From Halomonas urmiana (lineage in GTDB: Bacteria > Pseudomonadota > Gammaproteobacteria > Pseudomonadales > Halomonadaceae), in NCBI RefSeq assembly GCF_005780185.1, contig NZ_VBUI01000025.1, positions 1-64,000 on the forward strand: a stretch of 64,000 nt of DNA. The letters are read 5' to 3'. Shown here in pieces: positions 17,496 through 26,352 of the stretch. Numbering within the stretch: the first letter of the stretch is position 1; each line of letters opens with the position of its first letter. The notes under the pieces were generated by a model. It did not search any database. It saw nothing but the letters and a program-made list of their open reading frames with translations, and was not told the origin of the DNA. Position numbers and translations under genes: made by a program.

Positions 17496-19415
17496 CTATT
17501 CCAGGTAGGTGTAGCCTTCGAGCCCGTCGGAGAGGTCGTCGAGGAAGGCCTGCTGCTGGGCGATGTCGAGGCCGCTGCGGGCGAGCTGCTCGGCGAGGTG
17601 CTCGCGCAGGGCCGAGACGTCGAAGTTGACGTAGCCCAGCACGTCGGCCACCCGGTCGCCCTGCTGGACCTGGCTGATCGACCAGTCGCCGTCGGCGGTC
17701 AGGGCGGCGTCCGCGGAGTCGGTGTCGCCGAACAGGTTGTGCAGGTCGCCGAGGATCTCCTGGTAGGCGCCCACCAGGAAGAAGCCCAGCAGCTTCTCCT
17801 CGCCCTCGCGCCACTCGGGCAGCGGCAGGGTGGTCTCGACCCCCTGGCCGTCGACGTAGCCGTCGATGCGGCCATCGGAGTCGCAGGTGATGTCCTGGAT
17901 CACGCCGCGCCGCTCGGGACCGCGGTGCAGGCCCTCCAGCGGCAGCACCGGGAAGATCTGCTGGATACCCCAGACGTCGGGCACCGACTGGAACAGCGAG
18001 AAGTTGACGAACAGCTTGTCGGCCAGCTTCTCGGCCAACTCATCGGTGATCTCGCGGTGGGCCCGATTGCGGGTGTCGAGCAGGCCGCGCAGCCGCGCGC
18101 AGGCCGCGAAGTAGACGCTCTCGCCCTCGGCGCGGGCGTCGATGTCGGTCATGCCGATCACGAAGCGCTCGTGGAGCTCGCCCATGGCGTGCACCAGGTC
18201 GTGCCAGGCCTCCACCAGGCCGCGGGGCTCGGCGCGCTCGTGCAGCAGGTCATGGACCCGCCACAGTTCGTCGACCTGGGGGTCTTCCTTCACTCGGCGT
18301 TCGGGCGAGAGGTGGCTGACCCGCTCCTCGCCGATCACGTTGGAGATCAGCACCGCGTGGTGGGCGGTCAGGGCGCGGCCGGACTCGCTGATGATGTGCG
18401 GCTGGGGCAGCTCTTGCTCCGTGCAGGCCTGGGCGAAGGCCGCCACCACGTTGCGGGCGTATTCGAGCATCGAGTAGTTGGCCGAGCAGAAGCTGCGCGA
18501 GCGGGTGCCCTCGTAGTCGATGCCCAGGCCACCGCCGACGTCCACGGTGTCCACCGGGGCGCCCAGCGCCACCAGGCTCTGGTAGAAGCGGGCGCACTCG
18601 CGCAGGCCGCGCTGGATGTCGCGGATGTTGGCGATCTGTGAGCCGAGGTGGAAGTGCACCAGCTGCAGGCTCTCCAGGGCCTCGGCCTCGCGTAGCTGCT
18701 TCACCACGCTGAGGATCTGGCTGGCGGTGAGGCCGAACTTGGACTTCTCGCCGCCGGTGTCCTGCCAGCGGCCGCGGCCCACCGAGGAGAGCCGGGCGCG
18801 CAGGCCGATCCGCGGCGTGACGTCGAGGCGGCGCGCCTCCTCGAGGATCAACGGCAGCTCCGAGAGCTTCTCCACTACCAGGTAGACCCGGTGGCCGATC
18901 TTCTCCCCCATCAGCGCCAGGCGGATGTACTCGCGATCCTTGTAGCCGTTGCAGACGATCAGCGAGGAGCCGTCGGCCGAGAGCGCGAGCACCGCCAGCA
19001 GCTCCGGCTTGCTGCCGGCCTCGAGGCCCACGCGGCCGCGGCCACGCTCATAAGTGCCAAGGATCGACTCGACCACCCGGCGCTGCTGGTTGACCTTGAT
19101 CGGGTAGACGGCGGTGTAGCCGCCCGAGAAGGCCTCCTCCCGCATGGCGGTGTCGAAGGCGGCGCAGAGCTGCTCGACCCGGTCATGCAGGATGTCGGTG
19201 AAGCGCACCAGCACCGGCAGACGCAGGCCGGCCTCGCGCAGCTTGTCGACCAGCGGCTGCAAGGGCAGGGCCGGGCCGTCGTCGTCGCTGCCCAGCGGAC
19301 GCACCAGGGCCTGGCCGCTGTCGTTAACGTCGAAGTAGCCGCTGCCCCACTGATCGATGTTCCAGGTGCGGCGGGCCTGCTGGGCCGGTCCGGCCTCGCT
19401 CTTGGACTGACTCAT
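17496..19415 (-). CDS. speA: biosynthetic arginine decarboxylase
   Basis: 639 residues, as expected for SpeA. It decarboxylates arginine to agmatine, the first step of putrescine synthesis. It is a PLP enzyme of the alanine-racemase barrel fold: YPIKVNQQRRVVE carries the Schiff-base Lys, followed by LEAGSKPELLAVLAL, and VGGGLGIDYEGTRS holds the phosphate-binding region. The ATG lies within the stop of thrB (ATGA), so the genes are translationally coupled. The product can feed agmatine deiminase (aguA), which lies 41 kb away in the same window. Confidence 0.96.
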   Translation of the reverse strand: MSQSKSEAGPAQQARRTWNIDQWGSGYFDVNDSGQALVRPLGSDDDGPALPLQPLVDKLREAGLRLPVLVRFTDILHDRVEQLCAAFDTAMREEAFSGGYTAVYPIKVNQQRRVVESILGTYERGRGRVGLEAGSKPELLAVLALSADGSSLIVCNGYKDREYIRLALMGEKIGHRVYLVVEKLSELPLILEEARRLDVTPRIGLRARLSSVGRGRWQDTGGEKSKFGLTASQILSVVKQLREAEALESLQLVHFHLGSQIANIRDIQRGLRECARFYQSLVALGAPVDTVDVGGGLGIDYEGTRSRSFCSANYSMLEYARNVVAAFAQACTEQELPQPHIISESGRALTAHHAVLISNVIGEERVSHLSPERRVKEDPQVDELWRVHDLLHERAEPRGLVEAWHDLVHAMGELHERFVIGMTDIDARAEGESVYFAACARLRGLLDTRNRAHREITDELAEKLADKLFVNFSLFQSVPDVWGIQQIFPVLPLEGLHRGPERRGVIQDITCDSDGRIDGYVDGQGVETTLPLPEWREGEEKLLGFFLVGAYQEILGDLHNLFGDTDSADAALTADGDWSISQVQQGDRVADVLGYVNFDVSALREHLAEQLARSGLDIAQQQAFLDDLSDGLEGYTYLE

Positions 19416-20371
19416 TCATCTCCCTCGGGTAGCGGCAGGGCGCCGTGGGCAAGGCGCGCCTTGAGCACGGTGCGGAACTGATCGGGATCGTGGGGCGTGA
19501 GGTCGTGGGCCGGTGGATCGACATAGACCACCAGCAGCCGGGAGAGCCAGTAGCGCAGGGCCGTTAGGCGCAGCATCATCGGCCAGGCATCGCGCTCGGC
19601 GGCGGTAAGCGGCCGACGCGTCTGGTAGGCGCTGATCAGGGCGTCGTGGCGCGCCGCATCCAGGCGGCCGTCGGGTTCGGTGGCCCAGTCGTTGATGACG
19701 ATGGCCAGGTCGAACAGCAGGTCGCCGGTGCAGCCGTTGTAGAAGTCGATCAGCCCGCCGAGACGATCGCCGTCGAACAGGGTGTTGTCGCGAAACAGGT
19801 CGCCGTGCAGCGCGCCCTGGGGCAGGTCCGGCGCGTCGCCGAAGAAGCCCTGGTAGGTCTCTACCTCGTCCTTCATCAGCGCCTGATCTTCCGGCGACAG
19901 ATAGACCAGCACCTTGTGGTGCATGGGCAGCAGCCAGTGCAGGTCCCGGGGGTTGGGCCGGTGGCCGGGAAAGTGTCGGGAGACCGCGTGCATGCGCCCC
20001 AGGGCGTCGCCCAGCTCGCGGCACTGGGCGAGGTTCGGCGCCTTCGGGTGCTTGCCGGGCAGCCGGGGAAACAGCAGGGCCGGCTTTTCGGCCAGGGTGT
20101 GTAGGGCCACGCCGTCGCGATCGTGGAGGGGGCCGGGGACCGGCAGGCGGTGTTCGTCCAGGTAGTCGAGCAGGTCGACGAAGAACGGCAGCTCCTCGTG
20201 CTCGCCCTGCTCAAACAGCGTCAGCACCAGCTCGCGTCGGTCGGTGGTGACGAAGAAGGTGCTGTTCTCGGTGCCGGCGGGCACGCCCTCGACGGAGACC
20301 AGCGAGCCGGCGTCGAAGCGGCTGAGGAACTCGGCGACCTGAGGATCGGTAAGCGGTGTAAATACGGCCAT
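19412..20371 (-). CDS. thrB: homoserine kinase (Pseudomonas type)
   Basis: 319 residues with an aminoglycoside-phosphotransferase-like kinase fold, unlike the GHMP-type ThrB of E. coli. The start MAVFTPLTDPQVAEFL, the phrase NLAQCRELGDALGRMH, the catalytic loop LHGDLFRDNTLFDGD and the metal motif GLIDFYNGCTGDLLFDLAI match the pseudomonad enzyme. It phosphorylates homoserine for threonine synthesis. The neighbouring DUF2782 gene and polA match the pseudomonad order. Other APH-fold kinases such as SrkA are less likely, given the length and motifs. Confidence 0.92.
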   Translation of the reverse strand: MAVFTPLTDPQVAEFLSRFDAGSLVSVEGVPAGTENSTFFVTTDRRELVLTLFEQGEHEELPFFVDLLDYLDEHRLPVPGPLHDRDGVALHTLAEKPALLFPRLPGKHPKAPNLAQCRELGDALGRMHAVSRHFPGHRPNPRDLHWLLPMHHKVLVYLSPEDQALMKDEVETYQGFFGDAPDLPQGALHGDLFRDNTLFDGDRLGGLIDFYNGCTGDLLFDLAIVINDWATEPDGRLDAARHDALISAYQTRRPLTAAERDAWPMMLRLTALRYWLSRLLVVYVDPPAHDLTPHDPDQFRTVLKARLAHGALPLPEGDE

Positions 20372-20487
20372 GTGTCTCTCGCCCGGGAAATGCCAAGCCG
20401 CCTATTGTAGCGACTTGGCCCTCCGATGCACGCGCCCCGGCCGCGGCACTGGCGAGGCCATGAGGCAGCGGCGGGACGGCCGGTGGA

Positions 20488-20787
20488 TCAGAACGTCTTC
20501 AGCACCCACTGGGGCACGGCGATGCGATCGCCCTCGCGGCGCTCGAAGTCGCCGTCGCCGTCGTGGTCGACCAGATAGTAGGAGGGGCCGGCGAAGGGGC
20601 GGATCTCGATAGCGTAGAGCTCGCCGTTGACCCGGTACTCGCGGATGGTGCGATCCTCCTCCTCGCGGATGGTGATATCCGGTTCGAGGTTGTCGGACGA
20701 CTGGGCGAGCGCGCTGGCGCTGACCGAGAGGGCCAGGACGAGGGCGAGCCCCAGGGCGGGCGCGTCGCTGCGCAGGATCTTCTTCAT
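20488..20787 (-). CDS. DUF2782 family periplasmic protein
   Basis: 99 residues. A signal peptide (ALGLALVLALSVSASALAQ) precedes an acidic domain: DITIREEEDRTIREYRVNGE, a repeated IRE pattern, then an aromatic-rich YYLVDHDGDGDFERR that resembles a calcium loop. The function is unknown. The gene sits between thrB and polA as in pseudomonads. A ribosome site (ggaggccatc) precedes the ATG, and it is divergent from polA. Confidence 0.88.
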   Translation of the reverse strand: MKKILRSDAPALGLALVLALSVSASALAQSSDNLEPDITIREEEDRTIREYRVNGELYAIEIRPFAGPSYYLVDHDGDGDFERREGDRIAVPQWVLKTF

Positions 20788-20971
20788 GATGGCCTCCAGT
20801 GCCGCAGGGACGGGGCAGCCTGCATGACGAACCCTCCTCGGCTGCCCCGGTGGTACCTCCAGTGTAAGGGCTCGTTGCCGCCCGGCCTACCATCCGCGGC
20901 AAAACGCGGCGGCAATGCGTATCATGGATGACCAGCAACTCATCACGCCACGCCTCAATGGATGCCGATAC

Positions 20972-23740
20972 ATGGCCGACACGCCCATCGTTCTCGTCGA
21001 CGGTTCTTCCTATCTCTACCGCGCCTTCCACGCCCTGCCGCCGCTGACCACCTCCGAGGGACAGCCCACCGGGGCGATCAAGGGGGTGCTCAACATGCTC
21101 AAGCGGCTGATCAAGGACTATCCCGACAGCCCCATGGCGGTGGTCTTCGATGCTTCCGGCAAGACCTTCCGCGACGCGCTGTTCGAGGAGTACAAGGCCC
21201 ATCGCCCGCCGATGCCCGACGACCTGCGCTCCCAGGTGCAGCCTCTGCACGACTGCGTGCGTGCGCTGGGCCTACCGCTGCTGTGCATCGAGGGCGTGGA
21301 GGCCGACGACGTCATCGGCACCCTGGCTCGCCAGGCCACCGAGGCTGGCCGCGACGCGGTGATCTCCACCGGCGACAAGGACATGGCCCAGCTGGTCAAT
21401 GCCCATATTACGCTGGTCAACACCATGAAGGATGAGACCCTGGACGTCGCCGGCGTGGAGGAGAAGTTCGGCCTGCCCCCGGAGCGGATCATCGACTTTC
21501 TGGCGCTGATGGGCGACAAGGTCGACAACATCCCCGGCGTGCCGGGTGTCGGCGAGAAGACCGCGCTGGGCCTCTTGCAGGGCATGCAGGGCGGGCTCGA
21601 GACCCTCTATGCGGATCCCGAGAAGATCAAGACGCTGGGCTTTCGCGGCGCCAAGACGCTGCCCAAGAAGCTCGAGGAGTATCGCGATCAGGCCTTCCTC
21701 TCCTATCAGCTGGCGACCATCAAGACCGACTGCGAGCTGCCGGTGGGCCTCGAGGACCTGGACATCGCGCATCCCGACCGCGAGGCGCTGGTCGAGCTCT
21801 ATCGCCGCCTGGAGTTCCAGGCCTGGCTCTCCGAGCTCCTGGAGGGCAAGCACGAGGGCGTCGATGATGTCGCCGGCGGCACGCCGGTGCCGGCCGGGGA
21901 CGATGACGGCGGCGCGGCGGGCGAGGGCGCCCAGCGCGAGGATCACGTCATCCTCGAGCAGGCCGAGCTCGACCCCTGGCTCGAGCGCCTCGCGGCCAGT
22001 GAGGCCTTCTGCTTCGATCTGGAGACCACCAGCCTCAACTACATGGAGGCCCAAGTGGTCGGCGTGGGGCTCGCGCTCGAGCCGGGCGAGGCGGCCTACA
22101 TCCCGCTGGCCCACGACTACCTCGATGCCCCGGCGCAGCTCGACCGCGACGCTGTGCTCGAGGCCCTGCGCCCGCTCTGGGAAGACGAGCGCCGTGCCAA
22201 GATCGGCCAGAACCTCAAGTACGACATCTCGGTACTGGCCAATGTCGGCATCACCGTGGCCGGGCCGCTGGAGGACACCATGCTGGCCTCCTACGTGCTC
22301 GACTCCACGGCCACCCGCCACGACATGGACTCGCTGGCGCTCAAGTACCTGGGCGAGAAGACGATCTCCTTCGAGGAGATCGCTGGCAAGGGGGCCAAGC
22401 AGCTCACCTTCAACCAGATCGCCCTGGAACAGGCCGCGCCCTATGCCTGCGAGGACGTCGACATCACGCTGCGCCTGCACCGGCTGCTGCGGCCGCGAGT
22501 CGAGGCCGAGGGTCGCCTGGCCGAGGTCCTCGACACCCTCGAGCGGCCGCTGATCCCGGTGCTCTCGCGCATGGAACGCACCGGCGTGGCGCTCGACCCC
22601 GAGCGGCTGCACGCCCAGAGCCAGGAGCTCGAGACCCGGATCCGTGAGCTGGAGAGCCGCGCCCATGAGCTCGCCGGTCGCGAGTTCAACCTCGGCTCGC
22701 CTAAGCAGCTCGGCCAGATACTGTTCGAGGAGCAGAAGATCCCGGTGATCAAGAAGACCCCCAAGGGGGCGCCCTCCACCGCCGAGGCGGTGCTCGAGGA
22801 GCTGGCGCTGGACTACCCGCTGCCCAAGGTGATCATCGAGCACCGCGGGCTCGCCAAGCTGAAGTCCACCTACACCGACAAGCTGCCGCGGCTGGTCAAC
22901 AAGGCCACCGGGCGCCTGCATACCAGCTACCACCAGGCGGTCACGGCCACCGGCCGGCTCTCCTCGTCGGACCCCAACCTGCAGAACATCCCCATCCGTA
23001 CCGAGGAGGGGCGGCGCATCCGCCAGGCCTTCGTGGCCCGCCCGGGCTATCGCATCGTCGCCGCCGACTACTCCCAGATCGAGCTGCGCATCATGGCGCA
23101 TCTCTCCGGCGACAAGGGGCTGCTCGAGGCCTTCGCCGAGGGGCGCGACATCCACGCCGCCACCGCCGCCGAGGTGTTCGGCGTGGCGCTCTCCAGGGTC
23201 TCCGGCGATCAGCGGCGCAGCGCCAAGGCGATCAACTTCGGGCTGATCTACGGCATGAGCGCCTGGGGACTCGGCCGCCAGCTCAACATCGAGCAGAGCC
23301 AGGCCAAGACCTACATCGACCGCTACTTCGACCGCTACCCCGGCGTGGCCCGCTACATGGAGCGCATCCGCGCCCAGGCCGCCGAGGACGGCTTCGTCGA
23401 GACGGTGTTCGGCCGGCGCCTCTACCTGCCGGAGATCCACTCCCAGAACCGTGCGCGCCGCCAGGGCGCCGAGCGCACCGCCATCAACGCGCCCATGCAG
23501 GGCACCGCGGCGGACATCATCAAGCGCGCCATGATCGACGTGGACGCCTGGCTCGCGGGCGAGGCCTTCGATGCGGTGATGGTGATGCAGGTCCACGATG
23601 AACTGGTCTTCGAGGTGGCGGAGGCGCAGGTCGACGACTTCATCGCGGAGGTGAAGGCGCGCATGCAGGGCGCCGCCGAGCTCGACGTGGCGCTGACCGT
23701 CGAGGCCGAGAGCGGCATCAACTGGGACGAGGCGCACTAA
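20972..23740 (+). CDS. polA: DNA polymerase I
   Basis: 922 residues with all three domains. N-terminal 5' nuclease: IVLVDGSSYLYRAFHAL, VFDASGKTFRD and the VEADDVIGTLA acidic cluster. 3'-5' exonuclease: FCFDLETTSLNY with its metal-binding acids intact. Polymerase: motif A VAADYSQIELRIMAHL, the O-helix RRSAKAINFGLIYGMSAWGLG and motif C MQVHDELVFEV. It removes RNA primers and fills gaps. The start at 20972 fits the family; upstream in-frame sequence to 20915 is unlikely to be translated. Confidence 0.98.
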   Translation: MADTPIVLVDGSSYLYRAFHALPPLTTSEGQPTGAIKGVLNMLKRLIKDYPDSPMAVVFDASGKTFRDALFEEYKAHRPPMPDDLRSQVQPLHDCVRALGLPLLCIEGVEADDVIGTLARQATEAGRDAVISTGDKDMAQLVNAHITLVNTMKDETLDVAGVEEKFGLPPERIIDFLALMGDKVDNIPGVPGVGEKTALGLLQGMQGGLETLYADPEKIKTLGFRGAKTLPKKLEEYRDQAFLSYQLATIKTDCELPVGLEDLDIAHPDREALVELYRRLEFQAWLSELLEGKHEGVDDVAGGTPVPAGDDDGGAAGEGAQREDHVILEQAELDPWLERLAASEAFCFDLETTSLNYMEAQVVGVGLALEPGEAAYIPLAHDYLDAPAQLDRDAVLEALRPLWEDERRAKIGQNLKYDISVLANVGITVAGPLEDTMLASYVLDSTATRHDMDSLALKYLGEKTISFEEIAGKGAKQLTFNQIALEQAAPYACEDVDITLRLHRLLRPRVEAEGRLAEVLDTLERPLIPVLSRMERTGVALDPERLHAQSQELETRIRELESRAHELAGREFNLGSPKQLGQILFEEQKIPVIKKTPKGAPSTAEAVLEELALDYPLPKVIIEHRGLAKLKSTYTDKLPRLVNKATGRLHTSYHQAVTATGRLSSSDPNLQNIPIRTEEGRRIRQAFVARPGYRIVAADYSQIELRIMAHLSGDKGLLEAFAEGRDIHAATAAEVFGVALSRVSGDQRRSAKAINFGLIYGMSAWGLGRQLNIEQSQAKTYIDRYFDRYPGVARYMERIRAQAAEDGFVETVFGRRLYLPEIHSQNRARRQGAERTAINAPMQGTAADIIKRAMIDVDAWLAGEAFDAVMVMQVHDELVFEVAEAQVDDFIAEVKARMQGAAELDVALTVEAESGINWDEAH

Positions 23741-23806
23741 GCCGATCCAGTCTGAGCCCCGGCAACGTCTGATCCCGGTGGTTTCCGGCAAGGTGTAATG
23801 AACCAT

Positions 23807-23838
23807 AAAAAGGCCCGCGGCAGCGCCGCGGGCCTTTT
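23807..23838. terminator. bidirectional terminator between polA and fbpA
   Basis: Ten-base-pair stem ggcccgcggc / gccgcgggcc with a three-base loop, flanked by aaaaa on the left and tttt on the right. It serves the convergent polA and iron-binding protein genes. Confidence 0.88.
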
Positions 23839-23904
23839 GTCTTTCAGTGCTCGTCTTTCGGCGCTGGTCTTGCCACTTTCATCGCACCGTGACGGGGGCG
23901 AGGC

Positions 23905-24936
23905 TCAGCGCCAGCCGGCCCGGTCGAAGATGCGCACCGCTTCCGGGTTGTTCTCGCCCAGCACGCTGACGTTCAGGTCGTCCTTCTTGAAGTCGCCCCA
24001 GGAGGCGATGACGCCGTCGATCTCCACGCTCTCGACGGCGGGGAATTCGTAGTTGCCGGAGGCGAACAGGGCCTGGGCCTCGTCGGAGGCGAGGAACTCG
24101 AGGAAGCGCACGGCGTTCTCCTCGTTGGGTGCGCCCTTCACCACGCCGGCACCGCCCACGTTGATGTGCGCGCCGCGATCGTCCTGGTTGGGGAAGACGA
24201 TCTGAACCTTCTCGGCGACCTCGCGGTCGGCCTCGTTGTCGGAGTTGGCCAGACGCACGTAGTAGTAGTGGTTGGCCACGGCGATGTTGCACTGGCCGCT
24301 GGCGACGCCGCGGATCTGGTCGGTGTCGCCGCCCTCGGGATCGCGCGCGAAGTTCTCGACCACGCCCTCGGCCCACGCCTCGGCGTCTTCCTCGCCGTGA
24401 TGGGCGATCATCGAGGCCAGCAGCGACTGGTTGTAGATGTTGTTGGAGGAGCGGATGCAGACCTCGCCCGCAAAGGCCGGATCGGCCAGATCCTCGTAGC
24501 GGCTGATGGCCTCGGCATCCACCTCGGTGGGATCGATGAAGATCGCCCGCACGCGCTGGCTGAAGCCGAACCACTTGCCCTCGGGATGGCGCATGTGGGC
24601 CGGGAGGCGCTCGTTGAGCACGTCGGACTCGATACTTTGGAAGACGTCCTCCTGCTCGCCGCGCCACAGGCGGCCGGCGTCCACGGTGATCAGCACGTCG
24701 GCGGGGCCCGCCTCGCCTTCTAGAGTGAGGCGCTGGATCAGCTGGTCGGAGTCACCCTCGAGGATGTTGACCTCGATGCCGGTCTCTTCGGTGAAGGCGG
24801 CATAGAGCGCCGCGTCGGAGTCATAGTGGCGGGCCGAATAGACGTTGAGCTCCTCGGCGGCAGAGGCCTGGGAGGCCAGGGCGGTGCCGGCGATCAGGGC
24901 GGCGAGGGGCAGGGCGAAGCGACGATGCTGCGGCAT
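23905..24936 (-). CDS. fbpA: ferric iron ABC transporter substrate-binding protein
   Basis: 343 residues. A signal peptide (FALPLAALIAGTALASQASA) is followed by ELNVYSARHYDSD, the opening of FbpA/FutA-type ferric-binding proteins. Iron is usually held by tyrosines; NHYYYVRLAN near residue 220 has the expected cluster and SSNNIYNQSLL is another conserved segment. It delivers periplasmic Fe(3+) to the permease. A Fur-box-like sequence lies 27 bases upstream of the start. The matching ATPase is divergent and the permease is again on the minus strand, an unusual split. Confidence 0.9.
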   Translation of the reverse strand: MPQHRRFALPLAALIAGTALASQASAAEELNVYSARHYDSDAALYAAFTEETGIEVNILEGDSDQLIQRLTLEGEAGPADVLITVDAGRLWRGEQEDVFQSIESDVLNERLPAHMRHPEGKWFGFSQRVRAIFIDPTEVDAEAISRYEDLADPAFAGEVCIRSSNNIYNQSLLASMIAHHGEEDAEAWAEGVVENFARDPEGGDTDQIRGVASGQCNIAVANHYYYVRLANSDNEADREVAEKVQIVFPNQDDRGAHINVGGAGVVKGAPNEENAVRFLEFLASDEAQALFASGNYEFPAVESVEIDGVIASWGDFKKDDLNVSVLGENNPEAVRIFDRAGWR

Positions 24937-24962
24937 GGGGAGACCTCGTGGGGCGTTTGATA

Positions 24963-24981
24963 GAAAATGATAATGCTTAAC
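24963..24981. promoter_or_regulatory. Fur box
   Basis: gaaaatgataatgcttaac agrees with the 19-base Fur consensus at 15 positions. It lies in the 234-base gap between divergent fbpA and fbpC. Iron-dependent repression of fbpA, and perhaps fbpC, is expected. Confidence 0.7.
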
Positions 24982-25170
24982 ATTAAACTTTCGCTATTGA
25001 AGCCCCTCGCGTCTCCCCCGTCAAGTCCGGGGCGCGGCAGAACTGATCCAGATCAGGTGGCGGCGAGGCCTCGGGGGCCGCCGCTGGAATGCGAGCGATA
25101 GTACAACGCATTCGGGAGGCTTTCGCGTTACCATGTTGTCCAGACACTCTCAACCGGCCGTCGAGACCCC

Positions 25171-26352
25171 ATGACCAGCCAACCGACCCTGACGCCAGAC
25201 GCGCCGGCGACTTCCGCGCCGGTACTCGCCATGCACCAGATCCGACACGCCTACCAGCAGCACCCGGCCGTCGAGGACGTCTCCCTCGACGTCAAGCCCG
25301 GGGAGATCGTCTGCCTGCTGGGGCCCTCGGGCTGTGGCAAGTCCACCCTGCTGCGCATCGCCGCTGGACTCGAGCGGGTGCAGCAGGGGCGTGTGGCGCT
25401 GGGCGGCGAATCGATGGGCAAGGGGCGCAGTCACGTGCCGCCGGAGAAGCGCAATGTCGGCCTGGCCTTCCAGGACTCGGCGCTGTTCCCCCATCTCTCG
25501 GTGCTCGACAACGTGGCCTTCGGCCTCGAGTCGCTGCCCGCCCAGCAGCGCCGGCGGCGGGCCTACGAGCTGCTCGAGCTGCTCGGCATGGAGCGCTATG
25601 CGCGGGTCTTCCCGCACATGCTGTCGGGGGGGCAGCAGCAGCGCATTGCCTTGGCCCGGGCCCTGGCGCCCGCGCCGCAGCTGATGCTGCTCGACGAGCC
25701 GTTCTCGAGCCTCGATGCCCGCCTGCGCGATCGCATCCGCGACGACACCCTGCACGTGCTGAAGAAGGTGGGCACGGGCGTGCTGCTGGTCACCCATGAC
25801 CCCGAGGAGGCCATGTTCATGGCCGACCGCATCGTGCTGATGCGCGAGGGGCGAGTGGTACAGGCCGGCACCCCGCTGGAGCTCTACTGCACCCCGGCCG
25901 ACCCCTTCGTGGTCACCTTCTTCGGCGAGGTCAACGAGCTCGAGGGGCGGGTGCAGGATGGTCAGGTGGCGACCCCGGTGGGCGAGGTCTCCGCCGGCGG
26001 GCTGCCCGAGGGCAGCCGGGTGCGGGTGATGATCCGTCCCGAGGCGCTGAGGGTCGTGCCGCTCAACGAGCCGCCCGAGTACCACCACAGCCATATCATC
26101 ATGGCCAAGCTGCTGGGCCGCACCAGCCTGCTGCACATCTGTGCCCACATGCCCGACGGTGAGGAGTCCCACCTGCACGCCCGTGCCCCGGGGGTCTTCC
26201 TGCCCCGGGAGGGCCAGCCGATCATGATCGGCCTGGACGACTCCCAAGTCTTCGTCTTCCCCCTCGAGCCCTCAGCTGCCGGGGCGGGAGCGGCGCATGG
26301 CGACGCTGAGCAGGATCACCGGGAGGATGCCTACTGCCACGATGGCCAGTGA
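25171..26352 (+). CDS. fbpC: ferric iron ABC transporter ATP-binding protein
   Basis: 393 residues. Walker [10 protein letters not shown] near residue 51, Q-loop [15 protein letters not shown], signature [15 protein letters not shown], Walker [13 protein letters not shown] and the His switch [10 protein letters not shown] are intact. A C-terminal regulatory (TOBE-like) domain follows. It powers the Fbp permease. The last 27 codons run antisense through the 3' end of the permease gene and read as a low-complexity, Gly/Ala/His/Asp-rich tail; the domain itself appears to end near FVFPLEP. Its stop lies 80 bases beyond the permease stop. Confidence 0.88.
   Translation: MTSQPTLTPDAPATSAPVLAMHQIRHAYQQHPAVEDVSLDVKPGEIVCLLGPSGCGKSTLLRIAAGLERVQQGRVALGGESMGKGRSHVPPEKRNVGLAFQDSALFPHLSVLDNVAFGLESLPAQQRRRRAYELLELLGMERYARVFPHMLSGGQQQRIALARALAPAPQLMLLDEPFSSLDARLRDRIRDDTLHVLKKVGTGVLLVTHDPEEAMFMADRIVLMREGRVVQAGTPLELYCTPADPFVVTFFGEVNELEGRVQDGQVATPVGEVSAGGLPEGSRVRVMIRPEALRVVPLNEPPEYHHSHIIMAKLLGRTSLLHICAHMPDGEESHLHARAPGVFLPREGQPIMIGLDDSQVFVFPLEPSAAGAGAAHGDAEQDHREDAYCHDGQ

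Noticed and set aside
21272-23806. 844-residue open frame antisense to polA
   Set aside because: Antisense shadow of a clearly functional polymerase; no motif of its own.
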